Notes: generated by a model from the sequence alone, not told the origin. Positions 18,711 through 27,918 are shown, counted from the first letter of the stretch. The stretch: DNA of 64,000 nucleotides from Qipengyuania vulgaris (GCF_009827325.1 NZ_WTYC01000001.1:682001-746000); one strand, 5' to 3'. Numbers and translations are program-made.

Positions 18711-19631
18711 TCACTTCTTTGAGCTGGCGATCCATTCCGTCAATGGCTCCAGATCGTGTGCCCAGAAGATGGTCAGGCCGCGTTCCTGCGCATCCAACAA
18801 ATTGTGCAACTTGTAGACGCCGCTGAGGACCGCACTTGGCACAACCTGCCGCAGGCCAAAGTCCGTTTTCCAGCTCGTAGCTTTCACCGCAGCATCATTG
18901 TTCAACCGCTTGACCGAGTTGGTTGATGAGTTTGACACCTTACACTCTATGGGCATCACGCGATGGTCCCAAAGTCGCACGATGATATCGCCTTTGCGGT
19001 TGCCGAGCACACTTTCGCCGCAGAATTGTCCTGGCTCGGGTGCCAGGGCGATCGTAGTGATCTTTCGCGGTTCCACCTCTTCGAAACCGAGCTTCAAGAG
19101 TGAATCCTTCACCGCGCCTTCCTGACGATCTTTGCCAGATGTCCGACGCTTTGTCTGAGCTCGACTCGCAGCCATCAACGCCGCCGAGGCAAGCACGGCT
19201 GCATTGCGCTCAGCCTCGGTCGGTTCACGATCTTCAACGACCCAAGCGAAGCGCCGACGGTCAAGCACCTGGCGGACTACAGCTATTACGCGCTGGACCA
19301 GTGCCGGTGTGGCCGCAAGATGTCCTTTCGTGAGCGATTGTGCATCCGAAAGGGTCTTCAGATCGTCCTGAGAAATCGGAGGACCTGCGAGATACCTGAA
19401 CGCCTCAAGCAAATTTGGATCGCCCAAAACATCGAGCGCCGTATCCTCAAGACGAGAAAGGTCGACGGTGGTCTCGAGTATCTCCTCGATATGCCCCTGA
19501 TACTCGTCAAAAGCGTCGAGATAGTCTTCCAGAGGTTCTTCGAGACGTTCGGTGCAAAAGGCCGCGATTGCCTTTTCTCTTTCGACCTCTAATTCTTCGT
19601 CGCTCCAAAGCGGCCGATCAATCACAGGCAT
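18711..19631 (-). CDS. XamI-family type II restriction endonuclease
   Basis: 306 aa. The C-terminal half carries a PD-(D/E)xK-type core, G-D-I-I-V-R-L-W-D then M-P-I-E-C-K, followed by V-S-N-S-S-T-N-S-V-K-R-L-N-N-D, which I recognise as the signature of the XamI family. XamI itself cuts GTCGAC. The N-terminal half is helical. Its start lies 10 bp inside the methyltransferase gene, so the two are translationally linked with the methyltransferase first, which is a safe order for establishing protection in a new host. Sequence specificity here is inferred from the family only. Confidence 0.82.
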   Translation of the reverse strand: MPVIDRPLWSDEELEVEREKAIAAFCTERLEEPLEDYLDAFDEYQGHIEEILETTVDLSRLEDTALDVLGDPNLLEAFRYLAGPPISQDDLKTLSDAQSLTKGHLAATPALVQRVIAVVRQVLDRRRFAWVVEDREPTEAERNAAVLASAALMAASRAQTKRRTSGKDRQEGAVKDSLLKLGFEEVEPRKITTIALAPEPGQFCGESVLGNRKGDIIVRLWDHRVMPIECKVSNSSTNSVKRLNNDAAVKATSWKTDFGLRQVVPSAVLSGVYKLHNLLDAQERGLTIFWAHDLEPLTEWIASSKK

Positions 19632-21238
19632 ACTCCGCTTGTGAGCAACTCCGGGCTCGGCACAATCACCCGTTCCATTTCACGAGGCTCAAATTTGGTT
19701 AGACCACCCGCGTAAGTCCGTCCCGACTTTTGCGAGATGTTGTGCTGCAGATAGGAGACCAAGGCGCGCTTCAACTTTTCGTTCATCGGGTCACGAGGAT
19801 ACAACCCATGAGCGATATTGATATGCCTTGCTCCGGCTTTGTTTAGGGCAAAGCCAGGAGGGCGTCGGGCCATATATGTCGATATGATCGGGGCCGCTTC
19901 GCGAAGCCCAATTGACCACCAAGCCTTTCTATTGCGTGCGACATACCCGCTATGTGCACCCATCGATTTTGCTACCTTCAGGAAGCTTTCAACGCGCTTG
20001 CGGTCTGAGACAGAAAGTTCATCTAGGTCGGTTGGCAGATCGATGGCTTGCCTGAGCAAGTCGGGATCTTTCAACAAGCCGCCGGAATTGAAGACCTCGC
20101 GAGCGCGCGTGATGGTTGGGAAAAGCACCGAGTCAGGCAAACCAGCACTATGCTCTCCGGCGATCCATACGCCGTTTGCCCCGGTAACAGTGCCGCGATG
20201 AACCCGGCACAGTTCTCCTAGCTCGACGTATCCCTCGGGTGGACGTTCCGCTACCCGCGTCAGATGTGACCACCGCTTCTCGGTAGCGAGACGGTCTCGC
20301 CTAATGCGTCGACCACTTCCGAGTTTACCCAGACTTGCGAGGTCATCTACTCTCTGAAAGCTAACAGTCTTGGGTTCCGCACCAATTTCGAAGGTTGTGA
20401 TCGCTGCGGTCGTGGCAGCATCGGGAAATGGCTGCGCGGTCGGTTCGATTACGGTAATGTTCTTCCCGCCGAGTTCGCCGAGCATCAGCGACCGAACGAG
20501 CGAGCCGTAGTTCACGTCAAGCCACTCGGAAGCTGTAACGAATGCCCCTACGTCCTTCTTCTCGGCTTCAAGTGCTGTCGCGAGGAAAAAGTACACGTGG
20601 AGCCCAGCGAGTTTGCTCGCCGGCAGTTTCAATTCTGCCGCTCTTTGCGCGAGCCAATCCTTCCACACAGCATCGATCTGATGATGCCTGACGTATGGTG
20701 GATTACCGATGTACAGTGTCTGTCCAGCAGTCCTCTCGGTGAAATTTCGGAAGTCACCGAGTATGATCTTTGCCCGCTTTGCATACCCATTCACACACAG
20801 ATTGGCACGGGCCATCAGGGTTGCGACCGGGTCCACATCAATGCCGACAAGCTGAGCATTTGGGAACGCTCGCCCGGCGGCTGAGAGGAAGCGGCCTGAG
20901 CCAACCCCTGGGTCGACAACGCGCGATGGACTTGAGTTATTCGCGGCCCACTGCACCATCGACTGAACAATGCCCTCAGGAGTGTACGTCGCCCCATCAG
21001 ACCGGCGTGTCTCCGCAGATCGGATTGACGAGAACCCTTCTCCTAAAGGGTCATTTCCGCTGAGAATTGAATCACGCAGCAGAGCCACTCTCTTTGCGGA
21101 AACTCGCTGCTTGGCAGAGCTTGCAGCGAGCCTCTTTTCAGCCTCCGATAACCCATGCCCGACATCGAGCGCGCCGAGTTGCAAGGCTGCCGAAATCAGT
21201 TCCTTCTCTGACGCGAAGAGAATGGGGAGATCAGTCAT
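19622..21238 (-). CDS. N6-adenine DNA methyltransferase, partner of the XamI-type enzyme
   Basis: 538 aa. Motif I (SAM binding) is V-V-D-P-G-V-G-S-G-R-F near residue 107 and motif IV (catalytic) is N-P-P-Y-V-R near residue 178. The order I before IV, with a large C-terminal target-recognition region, fits gamma-class type II adenine methyltransferases such as TaqI-like and XamI-like enzymes. It protects host DNA from the endonuclease encoded next. It overlaps the controller gene upstream by 4 bp and the endonuclease by 10 bp. Confidence 0.92.
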   Translation of the reverse strand: MTDLPILFASEKELISAALQLGALDVGHGLSEAEKRLAASSAKQRVSAKRVALLRDSILSGNDPLGEGFSSIRSAETRRSDGATYTPEGIVQSMVQWAANNSSPSRVVDPGVGSGRFLSAAGRAFPNAQLVGIDVDPVATLMARANLCVNGYAKRAKIILGDFRNFTERTAGQTLYIGNPPYVRHHQIDAVWKDWLAQRAAELKLPASKLAGLHVYFFLATALEAEKKDVGAFVTASEWLDVNYGSLVRSLMLGELGGKNITVIEPTAQPFPDAATTAAITTFEIGAEPKTVSFQRVDDLASLGKLGSGRRIRRDRLATEKRWSHLTRVAERPPEGYVELGELCRVHRGTVTGANGVWIAGEHSAGLPDSVLFPTITRAREVFNSGGLLKDPDLLRQAIDLPTDLDELSVSDRKRVESFLKVAKSMGAHSGYVARNRKAWWSIGLREAAPIISTYMARRPPGFALNKAGARHINIAHGLYPRDPMNEKLKRALVSYLQHNISQKSGRTYAGGLTKFEPREMERVIVPSPELLTSGVCL

Positions 21239-21585
21239 CGGACCGCCTCCCGATTTGCGCTTTGGCTCATCGACGTGGTTCCAACAAATTGGAACGGCTG
21301 CACCTCAATTTCTCTGTTTTTCTTGCGAGCTTCGGCGATGTCAAATGCAGTCTGCATCTGCATCATCGCTTCCAATGGAAATCCGAATGCCTTCTCCAAC
21401 CGAACTGCCATCTCTGGAGACAAATGAACTCGTTGGTTGATGAGTTTGGATAGCGAAGGACGCGCGACGCCTAGAGCCTTTGCTGCCTCCGTGACGGATA
21501 TCCCACGCTCGTCAATCAACTTGATTTTCAAGAACCGACCAGGGTGCCCGGGATGCTCCGTTCTAAACTGTGTCGCAGTACCCAT
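21235..21585 (-). CDS. HigA-like XRE regulator heading the restriction-modification operon
   Basis: 116 aa. An XRE helix-turn-helix (residues 25-70, with V-T-E-A-A-K-A-L-G-V-A-R-P-S-L-S-K-L-I-N) is followed by P-E-M-A-V-R-L-E-K-A-F, the HigA-family signature. No HigB toxin lies next to it. Instead it overlaps the methyltransferase gene by 4 bp, so it probably acts like the controller (C) protein of restriction systems. A palindrome 29-47 bp upstream of its start is the natural binding site. AAGGGGAT precedes the ATG. Confidence 0.8.
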   Translation of the reverse strand: MGTATQFRTEHPGHPGRFLKIKLIDERGISVTEAAKALGVARPSLSKLINQRVHLSPEMAVRLEKAFGFPLEAMMQMQTAFDIAEARKKNREIEVQPFQFVGTTSMSQSANREAVR

Positions 21586-21613
21586 TTGGTATCCCCTTTG
21601 CAGTCTATTGCCC

Positions 21614-21632
21614 TGTAACGCTACGGGTTACA
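21614..21632 (-). promoter_or_regulatory. Candidate operator of the restriction operon
   Basis: A perfect inverted repeat TGTAAC-N7-GTTACA lies 29 bp upstream of the HigA-like start codon. Spacing and position suit an autoregulatory operator comparable to C-boxes. A TTGACA -35-like box on the minus strand (21662-21667) lies further upstream; I could not place a convincing -10. Confidence 0.5.
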
Positions 21633-21643
21633 AGTGTACCTTT

Positions 21644-21658
21644 GTTCTTTTTTTGTTC
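21644..21658. promoter_or_regulatory. LexA (SOS) box upstream of the restriction operon
   Basis: GTTC-T7-GTTC, an exact match to the alphaproteobacterial LexA box GTTC-N7-GTTC. It lies 59-73 bp upstream of the HigA-like gene and directly after the minus-strand TTGACA box, so bound LexA would block that promoter. Confidence 0.6.
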
Positions 21659-21685
21659 CACTGTCAATTGGAGCTGAAAGCAGCC

Positions 21686-21859
21686 TCACGAGCGTCGAGC
21701 TAGATAATTCTCTACCTTCTCGACTGTTCGGCGGCGCGGCCTGCGGCCAGCTCGTAGGTCAAGCACGAAGCGCGGATCGCCAACCGCGCGACGACCGAAC
21801 CGTGTCGCCGAAATGTGCGATTCCTTCAGATGTCGTTCAATGCGATCCAGCAATTTCAT
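21686..21859 (-). CDS. Small basic DNA-binding-like protein
   Basis: 57 aa from the ATG at 21859, chosen over a GTG 24 bp earlier because AGGAAGG sits a few bases upstream. The protein is very basic (RRAVGDPR, RAGRRPRRR) and has a short helix-turn-helix look: S-A-T-R-F-G-R-R-A then T-V-E-K-V-E-N-Y-L. Such proteins are common and uncharacterised in alphaproteobacteria. It is divergent from the S24 repressor, so it could be an excisionase-like or Cro-like partner, but that is inferred from position only. Confidence 0.65.
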   Translation of the reverse strand: MKLLDRIERHLKESHISATRFGRRAVGDPRFVLDLRAGRRPRRRTVEKVENYLARRS

Positions 21860-21878
21860 GGCCTTCCTCGACTCACTC

Positions 21879-21902
21879 AACACTTGTGTTCCTGTTTTGT
21901 TC
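21879..21902. promoter_or_regulatory. Divergent control region with LexA (SOS) box
   Basis: Between the small basic protein and the S24 repressor. AACAC-TT-GTGTT (21879-21890) is a short palindrome. It overlaps GTTC-CTGTTTT-GTTC (21888-21902), an exact alphaproteobacterial LexA box. A further inverted repeat AGGAGA-N8-TCTCCT lies at 21928-21947, closer to the S24 gene. The region could serve host LexA, the S24 repressor itself, or both. Confidence 0.6.
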
Positions 21903-21970
21903 TTAGTAGGAAGGTTCCATCGAGTCTAGGAGATTTCCTTCTCTCCTGAGACCGCTAGAAGGAACGACAC

Positions 21971-22606
21971 ATGGAACATGTCAGAGAGGAGCTCGATCGC
22001 CTGATCCAGCAGCGACGGCTCGGATATTCCTCGATCTCGCGGATGATCGGAAGAAACTCGTCCTACATTCAGCAATTCATCAAGCGTGGATCGCCGCGCA
22101 AACTGGATGACGATGACCGGCGCACGCTTGCCAGCTTCTTCGGGGTCGACGAGCAAGTGCTTGGCGGACCGCCCGCACCCATGCGTGACGGGTTGATCGA
22201 AATACCCGTGCTCAATGTCGATGCATCGGCGGGCTTTGGAGCGATTGCCGAAAGCGAGACCGCCCATACCCGCTTCGGTTTCGACGAACGCTGGCTTGGC
22301 CGGTTGACCCGGGCGAAGAGCGCCAGCCTTTCGATCATCCACGTCTTGGGCGACTCCATGGAGCCGACACTCAGCGATGGCGACGAGGTGCTGGTCGATG
22401 CATCGGACCAAGGCTCGCGGCTGCGCGACGGTATCTACGTCCTGCGCGCCGACGATGCGCTGGTGGTCAAGCGCGTGACGCTCAAGCCCGGTGGCCGCAA
22501 TATCACCATCAGCAGCGATAATTCGGCCTATCCGAGCTGGGACGATGTCGACCGGTCCGAGATCCAAGTGGTCGGACGGGTCATCTGGTTTGGGCGGGCG
22601 GTATAG
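21971..22606 (+). CDS. S24 (LexA/CI-type) self-cleaving repressor
   Basis: 211 aa. The N-terminal third is a DNA-binding domain (S-S-I-S-R-M-I-G-R-N-S-S-Y-I-Q-Q-F). The C-terminal S24 peptidase has the nucleophile S129 in GDSMEPTLSDGD and the general base K167 in ALVVKRV. An Ala-Gly pair in D-A-S-A-G-F-G (about residue 80) is a plausible cleavage site. Repressors of this kind, such as SetR of SXT, hold ICE transfer off until RecA filaments trigger cleavage. It is divergent from a small basic protein and convergent with the relaxase gene. Confidence 0.9.
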   Translation: MEHVREELDRLIQQRRLGYSSISRMIGRNSSYIQQFIKRGSPRKLDDDDRRTLASFFGVDEQVLGGPPAPMRDGLIEIPVLNVDASAGFGAIAESETAHTRFGFDERWLGRLTRAKSASLSIIHVLGDSMEPTLSDGDEVLVDASDQGSRLRDGIYVLRADDALVVKRVTLKPGGRNITISSDNSAYPSWDDVDRSEIQVVGRVIWFGRAV

Positions 22607-22621
22607 AAAGCTCTCGTCGGC

Positions 22622-25546
22622 TCAGATCCCGATTTCGAAATGCTTTACCCTTTCCTTCGTGAGTTCGGGCTTGTCACTTGCAGGCGAAGGGCTGCGGACA
22701 TCCTCGTCTTGCGAAAGGCCCTTGGCCGCTGCCGCCTTGAGCCTTTGCGTTACTTCAAGGGCCGACGCTTTCTCGCCGCTGTTGGACTTGATGGCCCGGC
22801 CGAGTTTCTCGGCATTATCTGCAATCAGCGTAAGGCCGTCGCGAAGCCGGGTGACCGTGACCAGGAAAGTCTGCCGATTGGCGAGATTGCGTTCGCGGCT
22901 GTCCATCACTGCGATCCCGCGATCCGAAGTAAGTCCCTGCGCCATATGCGCATTGAGGGCGTAGGCGAGGTCCATGCATTTGAGCATGGGGTCGCCGCGG
23001 TTCAGGCGGAGCTCCTTGCCCACTGATGTCTCGACCAAGACGCCCTTTGTGTCGATGGCCACGATCCTCGCCTGGTCGGCGTTGAACAGCCCGCGCTTGT
23101 GGTCGTTGTCGGTCCAACGGATTTTGTCACCTTCAATGATGGACAGCGATTTGCGCTCGAAGAGCGACAGCCGGCTATCGTCTGCGCCCGGCCGCAAGCG
23201 CGCGGGATTGAACTTGCGAAGCCGTCCTTTCCTGTCCTCAAGCACGAGCTGCTTCCGCGCATGGTCAATGGTCTTGACGGTGTAGTCACCCTTGGAGAGT
23301 TTCTGGGTGCTGTCGCGCGAGCGGAAGTTAAGGACCATGCCTGGTTGGTAAGTGCGAAGATAGCGCAGCTCCTCGTGTGTCACATTCACCCGCGAATGAA
23401 CGGTCAGCCGGCCCGATCGTGGGCCGAGCTCGCCGTTGGCCTTGAGTCCGCACTGCACAGCCTCGTTGACCGCAGAACGTAAGGCCCGTCCCGAAGCGTA
23501 GATCGACGTCCGATCCCGATCCGCCGGGCTGAGCGAAAGCCACTTTTCGGCAGCAACAATCGCGCTGTCCCCACGAGCTTCGATGGTTGAAGGAGCAAGA
23601 GCCTGGAGCGCATCGTCGATGCGTCCCTCCTGCGCTGCGGCCTGGGCTCGCCGCAGTATGGGATCGCGGCCGCGTAAATTCACATCCATGTTGGCGCGCT
23701 CGATCCCGGCCTGCTGGACGAGGTCGAAGGGCTTACCGGCATCGACGGCGGCTAGCTGTCGCTTGTCGCCGACGAGAACCAGGCGCTGGACTTCTGCAAG
23801 GTTCGCCAGCCGTACCAGCTTGGCCTTGTCCTCGTTCGACACCATCGACGCCTCATCGAGCACCAGGACATGGTCTCCGAGAGCGCTCCGAGCCTCACGC
23901 AGCAACGTGGCATTTCCCGGCTCGTGCAGAAGCCTGCCCCATTGCGCGAGAAAGCGGGCGATGGTCATCGAACGGATGCCGGTGTCGCGCTCGAGCATCT
24001 GGACGAGCGTGTTCTGCACGGCGAGCCCCAGTACCTGCTTGCCTTCCTCGCGAAGCAGCTGGGCAACAGGCTTCATCACGCTGCTTTTGCCCGCCCCGGC
24101 TATGCCCTGGATCGCTACGGTCCGGTCACGCGACGAAAGGACAAGGCCAGCCGCATTCTCCTGTCCTTCGTTGAGCGAAATTCCGTGGTTGAGCGCAGCA
24201 ACAGCCTGAACCCGCTCTGCAGCGTCCGCCCGATCCAGGATGGGCAACACCGCACCTCGTCCCTGGTCGACATTCGCAATAATGGTGCTTTCAAGGTCAA
24301 GCGCCTCCCGGCTCGCCAGCCAGCCTTTGTGCTCGCCTTTGCCGGATTCGAGTGCGCCGCTTCTGATCAATGCGTTCACACGGGTTTCGATGTGGTCCAC
24401 CGTCGTCGGCAGCCCAAAATCGAGCGCCGCCTTCAGCAATCCCTCACGGGGAAAGGCTGCCTCGCGCTGCGAGAGATGGCGCACCGCGGAAGCAACGGCC
24501 TGCGCTGCCGCGATGGTCGGTGCATCTTGCTTGAGGACATGGGCAGGGATCAGTGGATCCGCCGGATTGCCCTTGATCCGCTGCGCGAACTCTCTCAGCT
24601 TCGCAATTCCACGCTGCAGAAGGTTCCCTTCTTTCGAGCTGGGAATGTCCTTTGTTGCAGCGCGCATCTGCGACGCATCGATCAAGCCGGTAAGGTCAAT
24701 CCCGACTTCCTGGGATTTCTGCCGCCACCCATCGAGAAGGCCTTCCCGGTCCCTAACGGGCGCCTTGCTTTTCCTTGTATCGAGCACAGCAATGTCGCGG
24801 GTTTTCGGAGTATTCTCCCCCAGCTGGCGTACCGCGTCGAGGACTTCTTCGCGCCGCGTCGAAAAGGCCATAACTTGCTGGCGGGCAATGCCCGCTGCTT
24901 CGAAGTTGCCATGCTTTCCAACCGGCCCAGCCTCGTAGCCCATTTTCTCGACTGCCAGACGAAAGCGAGCCATGGTCATCGAGTTGAGCAGCGTGTTGAA
25001 CGACCAAAGTTTGTCGTTGCGAAGCGCGCGCCACTTTCCGTCGCTGCCTTGCGTGACATTCGCCACGACCGCGTGAAAATGCAGGTTTGGCTCCTGGTTG
25101 CGGTTGGTGTCGTGCTGGAAAAGACCAATCGTCAGGTTATCTGTCGCGACCTTCCCGTAACCAGCCTGACTGCCCATCCGGGTCTGCGCCGCGTTCTTTT
25201 CTGCCCAGCGCAAGGTCTCGATGACGGCCTCACGATAAGCATCGATAATCCGCTGGTCGCCGCCCACCAGCGCGAGCAGCGACCAGCTTTTCGGGAGTGA
25301 AAATGTGAGGTCGGTTCCCGGCCTGTGGGCCTGGCCCGCGTTGCCGACCTGGATACCGCCGGGAAGCTCTCCCCGCAGCAAGGCATCGAATTGCTCGGCG
25401 CTGACGCGGCCCTCAAGGCCAAGTCGTTCCGCTCCCTTCCCGACCCAGGTTCCGGAACGATCGGCATCGGCGCCGGTGTAGTAATTGTCTGCCGCGAAAT
25501 AGCTCGCAGCAGCCGAAGGGGAGCGCACATTGGCGACGGAAAGCAT
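22622..25546 (-). CDS. traI: MobF relaxase-helicase (TraI/TrwC type)
   Basis: 974 aa. The relaxase domain has tyrosines Y16, Y22 and Y23 at the N-terminus and the three-histidine metal site H145, H156, H158 (P-N-L-H-F-H-A-V-V-A-N-V). A RecD-like helicase follows: Walker A G-I-A-G-A-G-K-S near residue 480, Walker B V-L-D-E-A-S-M-V, G-D-K-R-Q-L-A and the late motif H-M-A-Q-G-L-T. It nicks oriT, stays covalently attached to the strand and unwinds it for export. Third gene after the TrwA-like and TraD genes, the same order as trwABC of R388. Confidence 0.95.
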   Translation of the reverse strand: MLSVANVRSPSAAASYFAADNYYTGADADRSGTWVGKGAERLGLEGRVSAEQFDALLRGELPGGIQVGNAGQAHRPGTDLTFSLPKSWSLLALVGGDQRIIDAYREAVIETLRWAEKNAAQTRMGSQAGYGKVATDNLTIGLFQHDTNRNQEPNLHFHAVVANVTQGSDGKWRALRNDKLWSFNTLLNSMTMARFRLAVEKMGYEAGPVGKHGNFEAAGIARQQVMAFSTRREEVLDAVRQLGENTPKTRDIAVLDTRKSKAPVRDREGLLDGWRQKSQEVGIDLTGLIDASQMRAATKDIPSSKEGNLLQRGIAKLREFAQRIKGNPADPLIPAHVLKQDAPTIAAAQAVASAVRHLSQREAAFPREGLLKAALDFGLPTTVDHIETRVNALIRSGALESGKGEHKGWLASREALDLESTIIANVDQGRGAVLPILDRADAAERVQAVAALNHGISLNEGQENAAGLVLSSRDRTVAIQGIAGAGKSSVMKPVAQLLREEGKQVLGLAVQNTLVQMLERDTGIRSMTIARFLAQWGRLLHEPGNATLLREARSALGDHVLVLDEASMVSNEDKAKLVRLANLAEVQRLVLVGDKRQLAAVDAGKPFDLVQQAGIERANMDVNLRGRDPILRRAQAAAQEGRIDDALQALAPSTIEARGDSAIVAAEKWLSLSPADRDRTSIYASGRALRSAVNEAVQCGLKANGELGPRSGRLTVHSRVNVTHEELRYLRTYQPGMVLNFRSRDSTQKLSKGDYTVKTIDHARKQLVLEDRKGRLRKFNPARLRPGADDSRLSLFERKSLSIIEGDKIRWTDNDHKRGLFNADQARIVAIDTKGVLVETSVGKELRLNRGDPMLKCMDLAYALNAHMAQGLTSDRGIAVMDSRERNLANRQTFLVTVTRLRDGLTLIADNAEKLGRAIKSNSGEKASALEVTQRLKAAAAKGLSQDEDVRSPSPASDKPELTKERVKHFEIGI

Positions 25547-25605
25547 CCAGTTTGGTCCTCGTCACGGCTCCCCTCGCGGCCGGGTAATCCCTCCCTATTT
25601 GCCTT

Positions 25606-27918
25606 TCACATGTCGGGCTCGAACTCGCCGAAATCCTTTTCCGGAGGATCTGCGACCGCACCTTCACGCAGGTCTTTCTCGACCGGTATGAGAGGCTGGC
25701 GCCCGTTGGCAGCTGAACGGCCTCGTTGCGTCGAACCAGCCTTGCCACCTGTGTCATCGCCGGCGGTTCCGGGTTCGGACGGATGCTGTTCCGCGCCCAT
25801 TGCTGGTGCATCCTCACCGGTTTGCACTGCGGCGAGAGGTAGCGTTGGACCTGCATCCAGATGCGTATCGGAACGGGTTTCGGCACCGAGCTCACCAGTA
25901 GCGCGTCCTGCATTCAGCTTTTCAAGCGGCACAGGCTCCTGCCGATCCTGCGGTTCATCGGCGACACGGCGCTGCCCCTCCAAGTCGAGTTTGAGCTGCT
26001 TTGTATCGACAGGTTTACCGGCACCGTCGTCGTTCGAGGCGGGATGCTCATCAATCGGTTTCGAACCCGGTCTTGCTTGAAGCGCCGTTGCCGCAGGACC
26101 CTGGTCAGGCTTAATGAGCGGTTTCTCGCGGGCGATGAATCCCTCGGCAATACGGCCACGCGTGCGCGGAATGAGCGATACCGGCGCAGCGGGGAATCCG
26201 TCGGGAAATTTGATGTAGGCCGACAACCTCGGAAGGTTCATAAACTGGTCGGGCAGGAGCAATGGCTCGATCTGCCGCCTCGGCGTCAGGCTGACCGCAT
26301 CGCGCGCATTGTTGTACCCGTAGCTATAGCCTTCTTCCATGTCGCGCACCTGCCGGTGGCCGATGAAATCGGAGCACCAGGTCGCTGTCTCTCGATCGGC
26401 CGTCGCTAGGATGAGCTTCGTTCGCGCAAGCGAGGAAAGTGTCATGGCCATGTTCTCGCCGTAGACTTCCTTGAGCTTGGCAAACGCATGCACCCCGGTG
26501 ACGATCGCACCGCCGAAGTTGCGCGCCGTTTGCAACCCCTTTTCAAGCGCCGGTAGTCGGTGAAGGGCACCGAGCTCGTCGATCAGGAACCACATCCGCA
26601 GGTCATGTGTGCGCTCGAGCGTCATCAGCGTATTCATCGCCGTGTCGAGCCACAGCGTCAGCAACTGCGAGGAGATGCTCATGTCGACATAGCGGGCAGA
26701 AAGGAACAGGATCGAGCCCGCCTGGTAGTCGCCTTTGACCCAGTCGCGGACCGAAAAGCGCGGTCCGGATGAGGGCAAAAGCTTGAGCACTTTCGCATTC
26801 GCATTGAACACAGCGCGGATCGATTCCGCCATGCGGGCCGCTTCCGGAGCGGTCAGCGGATCGGCCATGGTACCGCGCATCAGCTTATGCACCTCGGACA
26901 GATCAGCGGTCATCAGCCGCCGTGCCAACGCCTCATTGGTTGCAGTGCCGGTACGGGCAAGATGAAGACACATCTCGACAAACAGCATGCGCGCCGCAAG
27001 CACCCAGAACTGTTCTGAACCACCCCCGTCATGGGGCACGAGCGCTTCAGCGGCAGCATGAAACTCAGCTTCCGTCGTGCAGTCGTTGAACACGCTCCAA
27101 AGCGGGCACCGCACATCGACAGGATTGAGAATGATGTCGCGTGCAGGATCGTAGAAGGCCTCAATGAATGCCCCTGTGAGGTCGAAAATGACCGCGCGCT
27201 GGCCGCGTTCACGCGCTTCGGCAACAAGTTCGGTGAGCGCCACGGTCTTGCCGGTTCCGGTCGTACCGATGAGCATGGCGTGGCTCTGCTCGAGCCGCCA
27301 CGGCCAGCTTACACCGGCGAGATGTGCGGGTTGGTAATGGCCTGCTTCGGCCAGCGCCGACGAGCTCGCAAGCCGCCACTTCCAGCCAAACTTGCGGCCC
27401 AGTTCTTCGGCCCTGAATGCCTTGTTGTGACGCTCGATTTCTTCTTCGAGTTCGTCGAGCGAAACAAGCATTGCGCCGCGCTCGTGCTTGCGCTCCTTTG
27501 ACCGACCGCCAAAGCGCTCGGCGAACCACCAGAAGAACACGAAGGCCGGGATCAGCAGTACTGCCGAAACCAGCAATCCCTGCTTCACTGCCGTACGAAA
27601 CGCCTCGACCGCCTCGCGCATCGGCGGGAACTCGCGAACGATGCCGAACGGGAGGCCGACCCTTTCGCCGTCAAGCAGTTCAAGGTTGACCAGCTTGGCC
27701 GGATCGAACTCCATGAAGGCATAGAGACTGGCGTAGATATGCATCCAGACCAGGTAGATCTGGTGATCACTCAGAGCCGACCGCACCTCCCAATAGCAGG
27801 TGCCGACCGCTACCAGGCCGGTGACAATCAAGGGGCCCTTCAGGCCGGCTGCAAACATGAAACCAAAGTGGCCGAGCAACTGGCTCCCGCGGGTGAAATT
27901 CAGGAGATTATGCTTCAT
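25606..27918 (-). CDS. traD: TraD/TrwB-type coupling protein (T4CP)
   Basis: 770 aa from the ATG at 27918; the longer open frame to 28176 lacks coding character and would cover the upstream gene. Two transmembrane helices lie in the first 180 residues, then Walker A G-T-T-G-T-G-K-T near residue 217 and Walker B W-F-L-I-D-E-L-G near 444. The C-terminal 130 residues are acidic and low-complexity, as in TraD tails that contact the relaxosome. It pumps relaxase-bound DNA into the T4SS. Overlaps the TrwA-like gene by 11 bp. Confidence 0.95.
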   Translation of the reverse strand: MKHNLLNFTRGSQLLGHFGFMFAAGLKGPLIVTGLVAVGTCYWEVRSALSDHQIYLVWMHIYASLYAFMEFDPAKLVNLELLDGERVGLPFGIVREFPPMREAVEAFRTAVKQGLLVSAVLLIPAFVFFWWFAERFGGRSKERKHERGAMLVSLDELEEEIERHNKAFRAEELGRKFGWKWRLASSSALAEAGHYQPAHLAGVSWPWRLEQSHAMLIGTTGTGKTVALTELVAEARERGQRAVIFDLTGAFIEAFYDPARDIILNPVDVRCPLWSVFNDCTTEAEFHAAAEALVPHDGGGSEQFWVLAARMLFVEMCLHLARTGTATNEALARRLMTADLSEVHKLMRGTMADPLTAPEAARMAESIRAVFNANAKVLKLLPSSGPRFSVRDWVKGDYQAGSILFLSARYVDMSISSQLLTLWLDTAMNTLMTLERTHDLRMWFLIDELGALHRLPALEKGLQTARNFGGAIVTGVHAFAKLKEVYGENMAMTLSSLARTKLILATADRETATWCSDFIGHRQVRDMEEGYSYGYNNARDAVSLTPRRQIEPLLLPDQFMNLPRLSAYIKFPDGFPAAPVSLIPRTRGRIAEGFIAREKPLIKPDQGPAATALQARPGSKPIDEHPASNDDGAGKPVDTKQLKLDLEGQRRVADEPQDRQEPVPLEKLNAGRATGELGAETRSDTHLDAGPTLPLAAVQTGEDAPAMGAEQHPSEPGTAGDDTGGKAGSTQRGRSAANGRQPLIPVEKDLREGAVADPPEKDFGEFEPDM

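Noticed and set aside
21686-21859. The small basic protein as HigB toxin of the HigA-like gene
   Set aside because: It lies on the same strand but upstream, is far shorter than HigB and lacks the RelE-fold pattern.
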